Source: DASPXK01 sp035637315
GTDB taxonomy: Bacteria > Chloroflexota > UBA6077 > JACCZL01
Direction: 5' to 3'
Assembly: GCA_035637315.1 (NCBI GenBank)
Contig: DASPXK010000126.1
Coordinates: forward strand, 1 to 13,327
DNA length: 13,327 nt
Shown: positions 1-6,803 of the stretch, one piece after another
Layout of the letters: the number at the start of each line of letters is the position of its first letter
Numbering within the stretch: the stretch's first letter is position 1
Program-made: the position numbers and the translations under genes
Notes under the pieces: model-generated
Seen by the model: only the letters and a program-made list of their open reading frames with translations
Told to the model about the DNA's origin: nothing
Database searches by the model: none

Positions 1-45
1 CCCCTGGACCATTGGGCCTGGCGTGCACCGCTGAGGGATCGTGAA

Positions 46-378
46 GTGGCTGACAAGATGGACGAGATCGCGAGACGCGCGCGCCTCGCCCGTGGCGCGG
101 TGCGCCAGGCGGAGCGCCACGATCGCGCCGTCGAGCGGTGCCTGGCAGAGCTAGACGGCCTCGGCTCGCCCAGCCGGCCGATGGCCGCCTTCCTGCTTGG
201 GCGAGCCTGGCGGCATGCCAGCCGGGCCCAGGCGCTGGTCAAGCTGGCGAACTGGATCAATCAGGACCCTGGGGCCGCGCCACTACTGGCCGCCTCACTC
301 GAACGCCAGGATCGAACCACGCTCCGCGTTACGAGCTGGCGGTCCAGTCTGGCAAACGTTGACCAGCCGGACTGGTAA
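46..378 (+). CDS. hypothetical protein, small Arg/Ala-rich, possibly 5'-truncated by window edge
   Basis: I do not recognise this 110-residue product. It is predicted mostly helical and soluble, rich in Ala and Arg, with no signal peptide or membrane segment. Third codon positions are strongly G/C over most of its length, as in the neighbouring genes, which argues for a real gene; the last 25 or so codons are weaker. The GTG at 46 has a GAGGG at 33-37 with 8-nt spacing; an ATG at 58 is the alternative. The same frame is open with no stop back to base 1, so the gene may begin outside the window and this may be only its C-terminal part. Its stop lies 2 nt from the stop of the convergent MFS gene, leaving no room for a terminator between them. 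Confidence 0.45.
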   Translation: MADKMDEIARRARLARGAVRQAERHDRAVERCLAELDGLGSPSRPMAAFLLGRAWRHASRAQALVKLANWINQDPGAAPLLAASLERQDRTTLRVTSWRSSLANVDQPDW

Positions 379-380
379 GA

Positions 381-1529
381 CTACGTCTCCTTGATCGCCA
401 GCACCAGCAGGTTGGCGGCGAGGATGCTAGCGGCGATGAAGTAGAAGGCCGCCTTCAGGCCGTAAGCGTCGGCGAGCGCGCCGCCGACGACTGGCGCCAG
501 GGCGCCGAGCAGGGCCTGGGCGCCGAAGAGGATCCCGATGCTGGTCCCGCCCAGATCCGGAGGGGCCATGTCTAGCGCCCAGGCATTGAGAACCGGCGAT
601 ATCGAATACAGGAAAAACCCGACCAGCGCCAGGACGAGCACGAACAGCCACTCGACGTTCAAGACCATCATCACGATCAGCATGACGCTGGTGCTGAGCA
701 TCCCGGCCGCGACGATCGGCCGGCGGCCGAAGCGGTCCGAAAGGCCCCCCGACATAGGGCCCGAGATGATTCCGGCTCCCTGAACGATGGCCATGTACGT
801 GCCGACCAGGGCCGGGCTGAGCATGGAGACGGTGGTCAGATAGATCGGCAGGAAGACGGTCAGGCCGCTCTGGGTCATCGACCGTGCCCCGCCGAGCAGC
901 GCCAGCAGCACCAGGTTGGCGTTCTTGAAGAGGCTCGAGACGGCCTGCATGTAACTGCGCAGGGCCAGCCGGCCGGCCGGGCGCGGTCTCCGCAGCTGGA
1001 CGTGCCGCATGAGTCGCCAGAAGATGATTGACATCACGATGCCCGGAATGGCGTTGGCCAGCGTCACCTGGCGCCATGTTGCCCACGTCAAGACGATGCC
1101 GATGCAGAACGGTCCGAGTGTGTCGCCGAAGCTCGCGCCCAGCTGGTGCATCGCGGTCGCGAAGCCGCGCCGCGTGGGGTACAGCTCCGACAAGCTCGAG
1201 AGGGCGGCCGGGTGGAAGAGTAGATTGCCCACCCCGACGACGCCGAGGAAGAGGGCGATCAACACGAAGTTGTAGGTGAGTCCCAGCAGCAGGTAAGGGA
1301 TGCCGGTCCAGGCGATGGCCAGCCCCATGATCAGCTTCCGGCGTCCGACAATGTCGACCAGCATTCCGCCCGGCAAATTGATCAGCGTGCCGGTGACGTT
1401 GCGCAGTCCGATCAGCAGGCCAACCTGGGTGAGGGTCAGCCCCAGGTCCTGCGCAAAGAATGGCAGGATGACGGTGAAGGCGCCCGGGTACCAGTGGGTC
1501 ATCGCGTGACCGACACAGATCCCGACCAT
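381..1529 (-). CDS. MFS family membrane transporter
   Basis: A 382-residue major facilitator superfamily permease, about the usual 12-helix length, strongly hydrophobic throughout. The two conserved cytoplasmic loop motifs are visible: GGMLVDIVGRRK between helices 2 and 3 (residues about 54-66 from the start chosen here) and the related GGLSDRFGRRP in the second half (about 261-271), as expected of two homologous halves. The ATG at 1529 is preferred because AAGGA lies 7 nt upstream (1541-1537). The frame stays open to a GTG at 1568, which would add 13 residues but has a poorer ribosome site. It is the last gene of the oxidoreductase-MoaD-MFS run, 117 nt after the MoaD stop, with a hairpin in the gap. 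The N-terminal HWYPGAF-type segment recalls drug/fosmidomycin-type MFS exporters, but the substrate cannot be assigned. It may move the aldehyde or acid handled by the oxidoreductase (inference). Confidence 0.9.
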   Translation of the reverse strand: MVGICVGHAMTHWYPGAFTVILPFFAQDLGLTLTQVGLLIGLRNVTGTLINLPGGMLVDIVGRRKLIMGLAIAWTGIPYLLLGLTYNFVLIALFLGVVGVGNLLFHPAALSSLSELYPTRRGFATAMHQLGASFGDTLGPFCIGIVLTWATWRQVTLANAIPGIVMSIIFWRLMRHVQLRRPRPAGRLALRSYMQAVSSLFKNANLVLLALLGGARSMTQSGLTVFLPIYLTTVSMLSPALVGTYMAIVQGAGIISGPMSGGLSDRFGRRPIVAAGMLSTSVMLIVMMVLNVEWLFVLVLALVGFFLYSISPVLNAWALDMAPPDLGGTSIGILFGAQALLGALAPVVGGALADAYGLKAAFYFIAASILAANLLVLAIKET

Positions 1530-1594
1530 CGGGCCGTCCTTGCGGCCCAGTCGGGGCAGGCCGATCACGGACGCAGGGCCTTGAGCTTCTCCAC

Positions 1595-1630
1595 GGCTTG
1601 TCCCCCGTCTTGTTTCGCGGGGGACAAGCC
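1595..1630. repeat. perfect inverted repeat in MoaD-MFS gap
   Basis: A 13-bp perfect stem (1595-1607 pairing with 1618-1630; arm GGCTTGTCCCCCG) closes a 10-base loop. On the minus-strand mRNA it falls between the MoaD stop and the MFS ribosome site. No T-run follows on that strand, so it looks more like a REP-type element or RNA stabiliser than an intrinsic terminator. The arms are followed on the + side by another CCCCGGG run. Other copies of this family are not present in the window. Confidence 0.7.
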
Positions 1631-1646
1631 CCCGGGCTGGGACTGG

Positions 1647-1928
1647 TTATCCGCCCCCGATCGGCGGGATGAGATGCAGCTGATCGCCGTCCGCCAGCCG
1701 CAGCGAAGCGTCGCGTGGCATGGACACCCGGCGGCCGTTGAGCACGAGGGCGTTCACGCCGAACGGCGACTCCTCGTCGTTGGGTAGCTCGGCGAAGTGA
1801 GGATCATAGTGTGTGGCCAGCTCGGCAAAGAGCATGCCCAGGTCCGCCCCATCTGGCAGGTCGGCCGCGAGCCGCCCCGCCCCCAACGCGTCGCGGATTC
1901 GATCGTAGACGTGGACGGTTACCCGCAC
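1647..1928 (-). CDS. MoaD/ThiS-like sulfur carrier protein
   Basis: A 93-residue small protein of the ubiquitin-fold MoaD/ThiS family. It starts with a beta-strand VRVTVHVYDRIRD and contains LVLNGRRV and a DGDQLHLIPPI strand before the C-terminal Gly-Gly(-Gly). In this family the terminal glycine is adenylated and then thiocarboxylated to carry sulfur for molybdopterin or thiamine synthesis. Here it follows an aldehyde oxidoreductase gene by 86 nt, a common pairing in tungsten-enzyme loci, so it most likely serves the tungsto/molybdopterin cofactor (inference). The GTG at 1928 fits the start of the conserved fold. An in-frame ATG at 1973 would add 15 residues but lies at the centre of a palindromic repeat and encodes a sequence unlike the family, so I reject it. 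The ribosome site is weak (GTAGG), suggesting coupling to the upstream gene. Confidence 0.85.
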   Translation of the reverse strand: MRVTVHVYDRIRDALGAGRLAADLPDGADLGMLFAELATHYDPHFAELPNDEESPFGVNALVLNGRRVSMPRDASLRLADGDQLHLIPPIGGG

Positions 1929-1958
1929 GTCGCGCCTACTTGCGCGCTCGGGATGCCT

Positions 1959-1986
1959 GTAGGGGCACGGCATGCCGTGCCCTTAC
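1959..1986. repeat. REP-like palindrome in AOR-MoaD gap
   Basis: A 28-bp palindrome centred between 1972 and 1973, with a perfect 20-bp core (1963-1982) built on GCACGGCATGCCGTGC. The outer pairs extend it to 14 bp per arm with one G-T wobble. The motif, a G-rich GTAGGGGCACGGCATGCC half-site and its complement, is one I remember as a dispersed intergenic element in various bacteria; copy number here cannot be checked. In the mRNA it forms a loop-poor stem between the oxidoreductase stop (2015) and the MoaD start (1928), where it could adjust relative expression of the two genes. Confidence 0.8.
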
Positions 1987-2014
1987 CCGCGGCCGCCGGG
2001 ACGACAAGCAACGA

Positions 2015-3898
2015 TTACACCGCGCCGAGCTGTGCGCGGCATGCCTCCATGTCGGGCACCATTTCCTCCAGGCCGAGCCGCTCAAGCGTCTCCGTGTGGG
2101 GCGTGCCGGTCTCCGGGTCCCAGCCGCGGGCCTCGTAGAACTCACGGCGGAGCGTCTCGACGTCGACCACCACGCCGGCCAGCGGACCGCGGTCGATCGG
2201 CGGGTAGCCGTAGGCGCGCCCAGGGATGTGGTATTTGAGCGGGTTGACTCCTTCGCGCAGTGTGAACGCCTGGCGCGTCGCGGCCACTCGGGCTCCGATC
2301 TCGTCGAGCGAATCGACGCTCGTCTCGACCCCGCTAACCGCCTCGATCATCTCGGTCCAGGCGGAGAAGTCCACTCGGGTGAAGGCGAACATGCAGACGC
2401 CCGCGGAGAAAACGGCCTGGCCGAGGTTGTTGATCTTGGCGTTGAGTGCGCCCTTGCCGCTGTACTGGTATTTCTCCAGTTTCGGCAGGTCAACCCCCGG
2501 GATAACGCCGCCGTTCTCCTGGACCCAGTAGGCCATCTGAGTATGGCGACCGGGCGTCGCATCCGCCGCGTAGATCATCCCCCAGCTCGGCGCGTAACGT
2601 GGGTCGTGGGCCGGCGGCTCCTGGCCGCCGACGTGGATGGCCAGCTCCTCCGAGCCGGGGATCTTCTGCGAGGCCCGCATCACGCCGTCGGCCAGCACGT
2701 CGCCGATGCCCTCGCGCTTCCCGATCTTCTCGCCCAGCGCCATGATCGCCGCCGCGTCGCCCCAGCGTAGCTCGATGCCGTCGGTATCGACCTTCGAGAT
2801 CAAGCCGCGCTCGAAGCACTCGATCGCGAAGCCGATGACCGAGCCGGTCGAGATGGTGTCCAGACCGTAGCGGTTGCACAGGTCGTTGGCCTTCATCAGC
2901 GAGTGGATGTTGTCGTTGAGCAGGTTGTTGCCCCACAGCGCCGAGCTCTCGTACTCGGGCTTGTGCGTCTTGGCGACCGAGAACAGAGGGTCGTCGGTCC
3001 GGTAGTGGCCGCCACAGGCGATGTTGCACTTCCAGCAGGCGTATTTCTTGTACTCGTATGACAGCAGCGTGTCGTCGCTGATCTTCTCGGCGGTCGGGAA
3101 GTCCTCGAGACCGCTGCCGCCCCAGTTTCGGATCGGCGAGTCCCCGCCGAAGGCGCTCGAGGCCGTGTGGTTGATGGTGCCGTACTTGGTGAAGTACTTG
3201 ACCTTCGGATTGGCCGCCATCTCGCGGATGAAGCGGCGCCTGATCTCGTTGGCTCGGGCCGCGTCGGCCATCGGCAGTGGGGCCGTGCCGCGCGCGACGA
3301 TCGCCTTCAGGCGCTTGGACCCCATCACCGCGCCTAACCCCGAACGGGCCGCGATCCGCCCCTCGTCGTTGACCACGCCGCTCATGAGCGACAGCTTCTC
3401 ACCCGCCGGGCCGATCACCGCCGACTGCGATTTGGGGTAGCGCTCGCGGAGCCGCAGCTCGGTCTCCAGCGCGTCCACTCCCCACATATCTGAGGCGTCC
3501 CGAAGCTCGGCCTCGCCCTCCTGGACGAACAAGTACGCCGGACGGTCGGCGATGCCTTGCACGAAGACGGCGTCGAAGCCGGCCATCTTGAGCATCGGGC
3601 CCCACTGGCCGCCGCAGTTCGCGTCGCCCCAGCCCAGGGTCAGGGGCGACTTTCCGACCACCGTCCAGCGGTTGGGCGTGATAGCCGGGCTGCCCACGAG
3701 CACGCCGGTACAGAATCCAAGCGTCGCGTCGGCCCCAAGCGGATCGACGCCGCCCGGCTGTTGGCCGTAGATCACGCGCGCGCCGAAGCCGTAGCCACCG
3801 AGAAAGTCACGGTACAGGGAATCGTCTGGCTCCTCGGCCCGGATCTGGCCACTGCCAAGGTCGACAAACAGCACCCTTCCCATGTGGCCGCCGATCAT
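2015..3898 (-). CDS. aldehyde:ferredoxin oxidoreductase (tungsten/molybdenum AOR family)
   Basis: A 627-residue AOR-family enzyme, close to the family's usual 600-630. These are cytoplasmic tungsten- or molybdenum-bispterin enzymes that oxidise aldehydes to acids, passing electrons through a [4Fe-4S] cluster to ferredoxin, or run in reverse. The N-terminal AOR domain begins GRVLFVDLGSG. The cluster ligands are visible as CxxCxxxC at residues 288, 291 and 295 (CWKCNIAC), with a fourth cysteine at about 502 (GVCMFAF). The pterin-side motifs GLDTISTG and EPPAHDPR are also present. The start is the ATG at 3898, with a perfect GGAGG 7 nt upstream. An in-frame ATG at 3967 would add 23 residues encoded by an upstream inverted repeat and is rejected. 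It heads the run AOR, MoaD-like carrier, MFS. The aldehyde substrate and the metal cannot be told from sequence. Confidence 0.96.
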   Translation of the reverse strand: MIGGHMGRVLFVDLGSGQIRAEEPDDSLYRDFLGGYGFGARVIYGQQPGGVDPLGADATLGFCTGVLVGSPAITPNRWTVVGKSPLTLGWGDANCGGQWGPMLKMAGFDAVFVQGIADRPAYLFVQEGEAELRDASDMWGVDALETELRLRERYPKSQSAVIGPAGEKLSLMSGVVNDEGRIAARSGLGAVMGSKRLKAIVARGTAPLPMADAARANEIRRRFIREMAANPKVKYFTKYGTINHTASSAFGGDSPIRNWGGSGLEDFPTAEKISDDTLLSYEYKKYACWKCNIACGGHYRTDDPLFSVAKTHKPEYESSALWGNNLLNDNIHSLMKANDLCNRYGLDTISTGSVIGFAIECFERGLISKVDTDGIELRWGDAAAIMALGEKIGKREGIGDVLADGVMRASQKIPGSEELAIHVGGQEPPAHDPRYAPSWGMIYAADATPGRHTQMAYWVQENGGVIPGVDLPKLEKYQYSGKGALNAKINNLGQAVFSAGVCMFAFTRVDFSAWTEMIEAVSGVETSVDSLDEIGARVAATRQAFTLREGVNPLKYHIPGRAYGYPPIDRGPLAGVVVDVETLRREFYEARGWDPETGTPHTETLERLGLEEMVPDMEACRAQLGAV

Positions 3899-3917
3899 CG
3901 TACAGCCTCCAGCGAAA

Positions 3918-3960
3918 CCCCTCTCCCTCTGGGCCCTCTGGGAGAGGCGGGGGTGAGGGC
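3918..3960. repeat. REP-like inverted repeat, copy 1 (CCTCTCCC...GGGAGAGG)
   Basis: An 8-bp perfect stem, CCTCTCCC (3920-3927) with GGGAGAGG (3940-3947), is flanked on the right by a GGGGGTGAGGG run (3949-3959). The same right-hand module recurs at 4065-4075. It lies just upstream of the oxidoreductase ribosome site, so the 5' leader of that mRNA would contain or follow this hairpin. Confidence 0.75.
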
Positions 3961-4021
3961 TAGCCAAGGGGCCGCGAGCCGCTCCTCGGCCCGACCTTCA
4001 GGATACCAGACTCGCTGCGCT

Positions 4022-4075
4022 CCCTCACCCCCAACCTCCTCTCCCAAATTTGGGAGAGGGGCCAGGGGGTGAGGG
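4022..4075. repeat. REP-like nested inverted repeat, copy 2
   Basis: Outer arms CCCTCACCCCC (4022-4032) and GGGGGTGAGGG (4065-4075) are perfectly complementary over 11 bp. Inside lies a 16-bp perfect palindrome CTCCCAAATTTGGGAG (4041-4056), extendable on both sides to about 4036-4061. It shares the TCTCCC/GGGAGA stem and the GGGGGTGAGGG module with the copy at 3918-3960, about 60 bp away. Arrays of CCCTCACCCC/CCTCTCCC elements are widely scattered between genes in many bacterial genomes (from memory). A further 12-bp inverted pair, AGGATACCAGAC at 4000-4011 and its complement at 4110-4121, brackets this copy. Confidence 0.8.
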
Positions 4076-4128
4076 CTGGGCTCATGCGCCATAGCGGGTA
4101 GCGTGCCGGGTCTGGTATCCTTTGGCGC

Positions 4129-4143
4129 CCCGCCTGAGGCGGG
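4129..4143. other. small hairpin in the tRNA 5' leader
   Basis: CCCGCC (4129-4134) pairs with GGCGGG (4138-4143) around a TGA loop, ending 5 nt before the mature tRNA 5' end. It may be part of the precursor removed by RNase P. No convincing tRNA promoter was found; TATCCT at 4116-4121 is a poor -10 without a matching -35. Confidence 0.4.
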
Positions 4144-4148
4144 TCGGT

Positions 4149-4220
4149 GCCGATGTAGCTCAGTGGTAGAGCAGCCGCCTCGTAAGCGGCAGGCCGTCGG
4201 TTCGAATCCGACCATCGGCT
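4149..4220 (+). tRNA. tRNA-Thr (anticodon CGT)
   Basis: A complete cloverleaf can be folded by eye. The acceptor stem GCCGATG (4149-4155) pairs with CATCGGC (4213-4219), followed by discriminator T. The D stem is GCTC/GAGC. The anticodon stem GCCGC/GCGGC carries the loop CTCGTAA, giving anticodon CGT (4181-4183), which reads the Thr codon ACG. A 5-base variable loop and the T stem GTCGG/CCGAC around TTCGAAT complete it. The 3' CCA is not encoded (CCCC follows), so a nucleotidyltransferase must add it. It is flanked on the left by repeats and on the right by a truncated minus-strand gene remnant. Confidence 0.97.
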
Positions 4221-4309
4221 CCCCGAAGCCTGTTGGCTAGTTGGCAGCGCGGTGTCTTTGGGTCCTGGCGTTTCCAACGGACGCCGGATTCCTGTCCGCT
4301 GGACGACGA

Positions 4310-4427
4310 CCAACTCCTCGCCCTCGGCGGGGTCGAGCAGGCGCATCGCTTCGAACATCGCGCGGCGCTGGCGAGCGAGGATCCGTACGTCGGCGAGTGC
4401 TGCCGGACGCAGCACGAGCTCATCCAT
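4310..4427 (-). pseudogene. N-terminal remnant resembling a GNAT acetyltransferase
   Basis: The ATG at 4427 overlaps the last 8 nt of the MmgE/PrpD gene, an arrangement typical of translational coupling. The first 35 or so codons read MDELVLRPAALADVRILARQ followed by RRAMFEAMRLLDPAE. This looks like the opening beta-strand and first helix of GNAT N-acetyltransferases (LRPAT..D...L...RR.MF.EM pattern). After about base 4310 the similarity stops: no acetyl-CoA-binding motif follows in any minus frame. The open frame then simply runs antisense through the tRNA. I read this as a gene cut off after its first quarter, possibly by recombination near the tRNA 3' end. The family assignment rests on a short segment. 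Confidence 0.4.
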
Positions 4428-5829
4428 TGGTTGCTTCCCCGGGCTCCTCATCGCAGCGCAGCAGCTCGGTCAGCCTGCTGGCGTCGTCGACCGTTTCCAG
4501 GTGGTAGACCAGGCCCATCAAGCGTTCGGCCCGCTCTCGGGAGATCCTGGTGGTCGCGAGATCGAGAAACTTGGCCTCGAGCTCGCCCGCGCTCATCGGA
4601 TTCTTCCGGTGGCCCTTCGGCCAGTCGACTCGCTTGACAAACGTCTGGCCGTCCGAAGTCGTCAACTTCACGACCGCCGGGGCGGCGGCCCTCCAGGAGT
4701 CCATCTCGACGTCGCCCACCAGCTTCACTCGCCGGCACATCGCTTCAATCCTCGGGTCGACGCGCCGGTCCACCAGGATGTCGTCGGAGCCGATCTTCCG
4801 ATTCACCGCCGCCACAGCCATGATGTACTGGGCGCAGTGGGACTTCAATTCGTTGTCGTCGATGACCGGGAACCGGTCCGCCTTGACGCGGTGCTCGACC
4901 TCGATGAGATCGTCGGCGTCGAGCCGGTGCTGGTCCATGAGCCTCAGCAGCGCGTCCAGGCCGGTGTGGATGTCGCCGCAGCACGGGTAGCGCTTGAACC
5001 CGCCGGTCCTGGTGATCCAGAGGTCCGTGCCGAGGCCATCGAGCAGCCGATCGAGGTGCATCTCGCCGGCATAGGCATCGTAGATGCTGTACTTGCCAGG
5101 GTCGAGCACCGCCGGAGGGCCACCGAAACCCATCTTCGCGAGCAGGGCGGCCGTCACCCCGCCGCGGGCGGCCATCCCGATCACGAAGGGGCGCGAGTTC
5201 TCGGTCGGCTCGGTCACCCAGGTCATCAGACCGCTGGCGTTGCTCCCGGCCAGGCCGAGGGCATTCGCGAACTGGTCCCGGTCGAGGCGCAGGGCGTGTC
5301 CGGCGGTCGTAGCGGCGCCGAAATAGCCGAAGACCGCGGACGGATGGAAGGAATGCGGGTATGACTGCCGGGTGCGGCAGGCCTCGCTCACCCGACACGA
5401 GACCTCGTACCCGAGCGCCAGCGCTGCCAGGAGCGTCCTGCCGTCGGCTTTCTCCCGTTCGGCCATGACCAGCGCCGTCGGAACCAGCACGGCCGGGACG
5501 TGCTGGCGCGCCGCGCCGCCGCCTTCGATGTCCGCCGCGTAGCCCATTGTGCCGTTCGCAAGGGCCGCGCTCTCACACGATGTCTTGAAGCCACGACCGA
5601 TCACCGTGCACTCCTGGCGGCCTCCCATCTGCCTAGCCAGCTCACCAGTGAGCCAGGAGGCGGCGTACTGGCGGGAGGATCCGAGAAGGAGCGCGCCCAG
5701 TGTATCCAGGACGATAGTCTTGGCCGCGCTGACAGCCGCCTGCGTCAACTGCTCGTACTTGAACTCGGCGGCGTAGGCAGTGAGCGCGGCGGTGTAGGGG
5801 CCCGGTCGGACCATGGTCATTGCCGGCAT
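4420..5829 (-). CDS. MmgE/PrpD family protein
   Basis: A 469-residue MmgE/PrpD-family protein (family members include 2-methylcitrate dehydratase, cis-aconitate decarboxylase and iminodisuccinate epimerase). Family segments are seen in order: an N-terminal helical half with LDTLGALLLG; GTMGYAADIEGG leading to QHVPAV (H110); SFHPSAVFGYFGAA (H162); GLAGSNASGLM; and RTGGFKRYPCCGDIHTGLDA (K279, C283-C284, H288). The usual acidic DFDD-type stretch before the first histidine is altered to AADIEGG, and the lysine expected in the K-R-x-H-x-G segment appears to be Arg213, so the reaction may differ from classical PrpD. The ATG at 5829 has GAGGAG 9 nt upstream (5844-5839). It follows the second permease gene by 76 nt and probably shares its transcript, suggesting it acts on the imported solute. 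It is probably cytoplasmic. Confidence 0.93.
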   Translation of the reverse strand: MPAMTMVRPGPYTAALTAYAAEFKYEQLTQAAVSAAKTIVLDTLGALLLGSSRQYAASWLTGELARQMGGRQECTVIGRGFKTSCESAALANGTMGYAADIEGGGAARQHVPAVLVPTALVMAEREKADGRTLLAALALGYEVSCRVSEACRTRQSYPHSFHPSAVFGYFGAATTAGHALRLDRDQFANALGLAGSNASGLMTWVTEPTENSRPFVIGMAARGGVTAALLAKMGFGGPPAVLDPGKYSIYDAYAGEMHLDRLLDGLGTDLWITRTGGFKRYPCCGDIHTGLDALLRLMDQHRLDADDLIEVEHRVKADRFPVIDDNELKSHCAQYIMAVAAVNRKIGSDDILVDRRVDPRIEAMCRRVKLVGDVEMDSWRAAAPAVVKLTTSDGQTFVKRVDWPKGHRKNPMSAGELEAKFLDLATTRISRERAERLMGLVYHLETVDDASRLTELLRCDEEPGEATNG

Positions 5830-5888
5830 CTCTCGTAGCTCCTCGTGAGGGCTCGATGGCCCCGAATTCGGTCGTGCCTCCGGTGCTG

Positions 5889-5901
5889 GTCGGTGACCGA
5901 C
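5889..5901. promoter_or_regulatory. short palindrome upstream of prpD-like gene
   Basis: GTCGGTGACCGAC is symmetrical around its centre base, with 6-bp arms. It lies between the permease stop (5906) and the prpD-like ribosome site. It could be an operator half-site pair or a small mRNA hairpin. The related GACCG/CGGTC arms at 10815-10830 are noted separately. Confidence 0.3.
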
Positions 5902-5905
5902 ACAT

Positions 5906-6793
5906 TCACAGCCGCAGCCTGGGGTCTAAGGCATCCCGCAGCCCGTCGCCCAGCATGTTGACGGCCAGCACCGTGAGCATGATCGCCAGGCCCGGGAAGG
6001 TGCTGATCCACCAGGCGGTGCGCAAATAGTCGCGTCCTTTCGCCAGCATCAGTCCCCATTCGGGCGTGGGTGGCTGGGCTCCCATCCCCAGGAAGCTGAG
6101 CGCAGCGGCGGTCAGGATCGCCGAGCCAACGTTCAGCGTCGCCAGAACGAGAGCGGGGGCGAAGACATTGGGCAGGATGTGGCGGACGGCGATGCGCGTT
6201 CCTCCGCAGCCAATGACCCGCGCCGCCTCGACGTAGACGTTTTCTTTGGCCGTCAGGACGCATCCGCGCATCACTCGGGTAAAGCGTGGGACGCTGGCGA
6301 TGCCCACGCCCATCATCACGTTGACCAGGCTTGGCCCCAGGCTAGCCACGATCGCCAGGGCGAGCAGGAGGCCCGGCATCGCCAGCATCACGTCCACCAG
6401 TCGCATGATGACCGCTCCTACCCAGCCACTTCGGTAGCCCGCAAGCAGGCCCAGGACGACCCCGAAAAAGAGGGAGATGGAGCTGGCCATGATTCCGACC
6501 TGCAGGGAGACGCCCGCTCCCGCGACGATCCGGCTGAAGATGTCGCGGCCGATCTCGTCCGTCCCCATCCAGTGCCCGGCGTCCGGGGCTTGCAGGGCCT
6601 CAGCCGGGAACGGCCGGGTCGGCGGATAGGAGACGATATATGGGGCAAGGACGGCCATGAGCGCCAGGGCGACCAGGAGTGGGGCACCGAAGGTAACGCC
6701 TCGGCTGGACCACAGGCGGCGGAGTAAGTCCACGCGCGGGCTCGCCGATCTGGCCGCCACGTCCCCGGCCAGAACGATGGGTACAGCTCGCAT
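5906..6793 (-). CDS. ABC transporter permease, DppC/OppC type
   Basis: A 295-residue inner-membrane permease of the peptide/nickel (Dpp/Opp) ABC class. The N-terminal helix (about residues 34-55) precedes the family signature HWMGTDEIGRDIFSRIVAGA. Four or five further membrane spans follow. The coupling-loop EAA motif, EAARVIGCGGTRIAVRHILP, is where the ATPase would dock. The C-terminus GDGLRDALDPRLRL is typical. The ATG at 6793 lies 10 nt after the stop of the upstream permease, so it is tightly coupled; its own ribosome site is weak. It pairs with the DppB-like protein to form the channel fed by the family 5 binding protein. No ATPase genes follow it in this locus; the MmgE/PrpD gene comes next instead. 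Confidence 0.95.
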   Translation of the reverse strand: MRAVPIVLAGDVAARSASPRVDLLRRLWSSRGVTFGAPLLVALALMAVLAPYIVSYPPTRPFPAEALQAPDAGHWMGTDEIGRDIFSRIVAGAGVSLQVGIMASSISLFFGVVLGLLAGYRSGWVGAVIMRLVDVMLAMPGLLLALAIVASLGPSLVNVMMGVGIASVPRFTRVMRGCVLTAKENVYVEAARVIGCGGTRIAVRHILPNVFAPALVLATLNVGSAILTAAALSFLGMGAQPPTPEWGLMLAKGRDYLRTAWWISTFPGLAIMLTVLAVNMLGDGLRDALDPRLRL

Positions 6794-6803
6794 GTTCGTC
6801 CGT

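Noticed and set aside
1929..1973. 15-residue N-terminal extension of the MoaD-like protein (ATG at 1973)
   Set aside because: The ATG is the centre of the REP-like palindrome, and the extension is unlike the family; the GTG at 1928 starts the fold.
1811..2770. Plus-strand open frame of 319 codons across the MoaD/AOR junction
   Set aside because: It spans two minus-strand genes and a palindrome; the composition is Arg/Ala/His-rich, typical of a shadow frame.
3899..3967. 23-residue N-terminal extension of the oxidoreductase (ATG at 3967)
   Set aside because: It is encoded by an inverted repeat, while the ATG at 3898 has a perfect GGAGG and gives the family's normal length and cysteine positions.
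3895..4451. Minus-strand frames through the tRNA giving VGFEPTACRLRGG and DGRIRTDGLPLTRR-type peptides
   Set aside because: These are the well-known false proteins translated antisense to tRNA genes. The tRNA cloverleaf explains the sequence fully; only the upstream start near 4427 may be a gene remnant.
4252..5364. Plus-strand open frame of 370 codons opposite the prpD-like gene
   Set aside because: Antisense shadow of a conserved enzyme gene with no recognisable domain and no ribosome site that fits.
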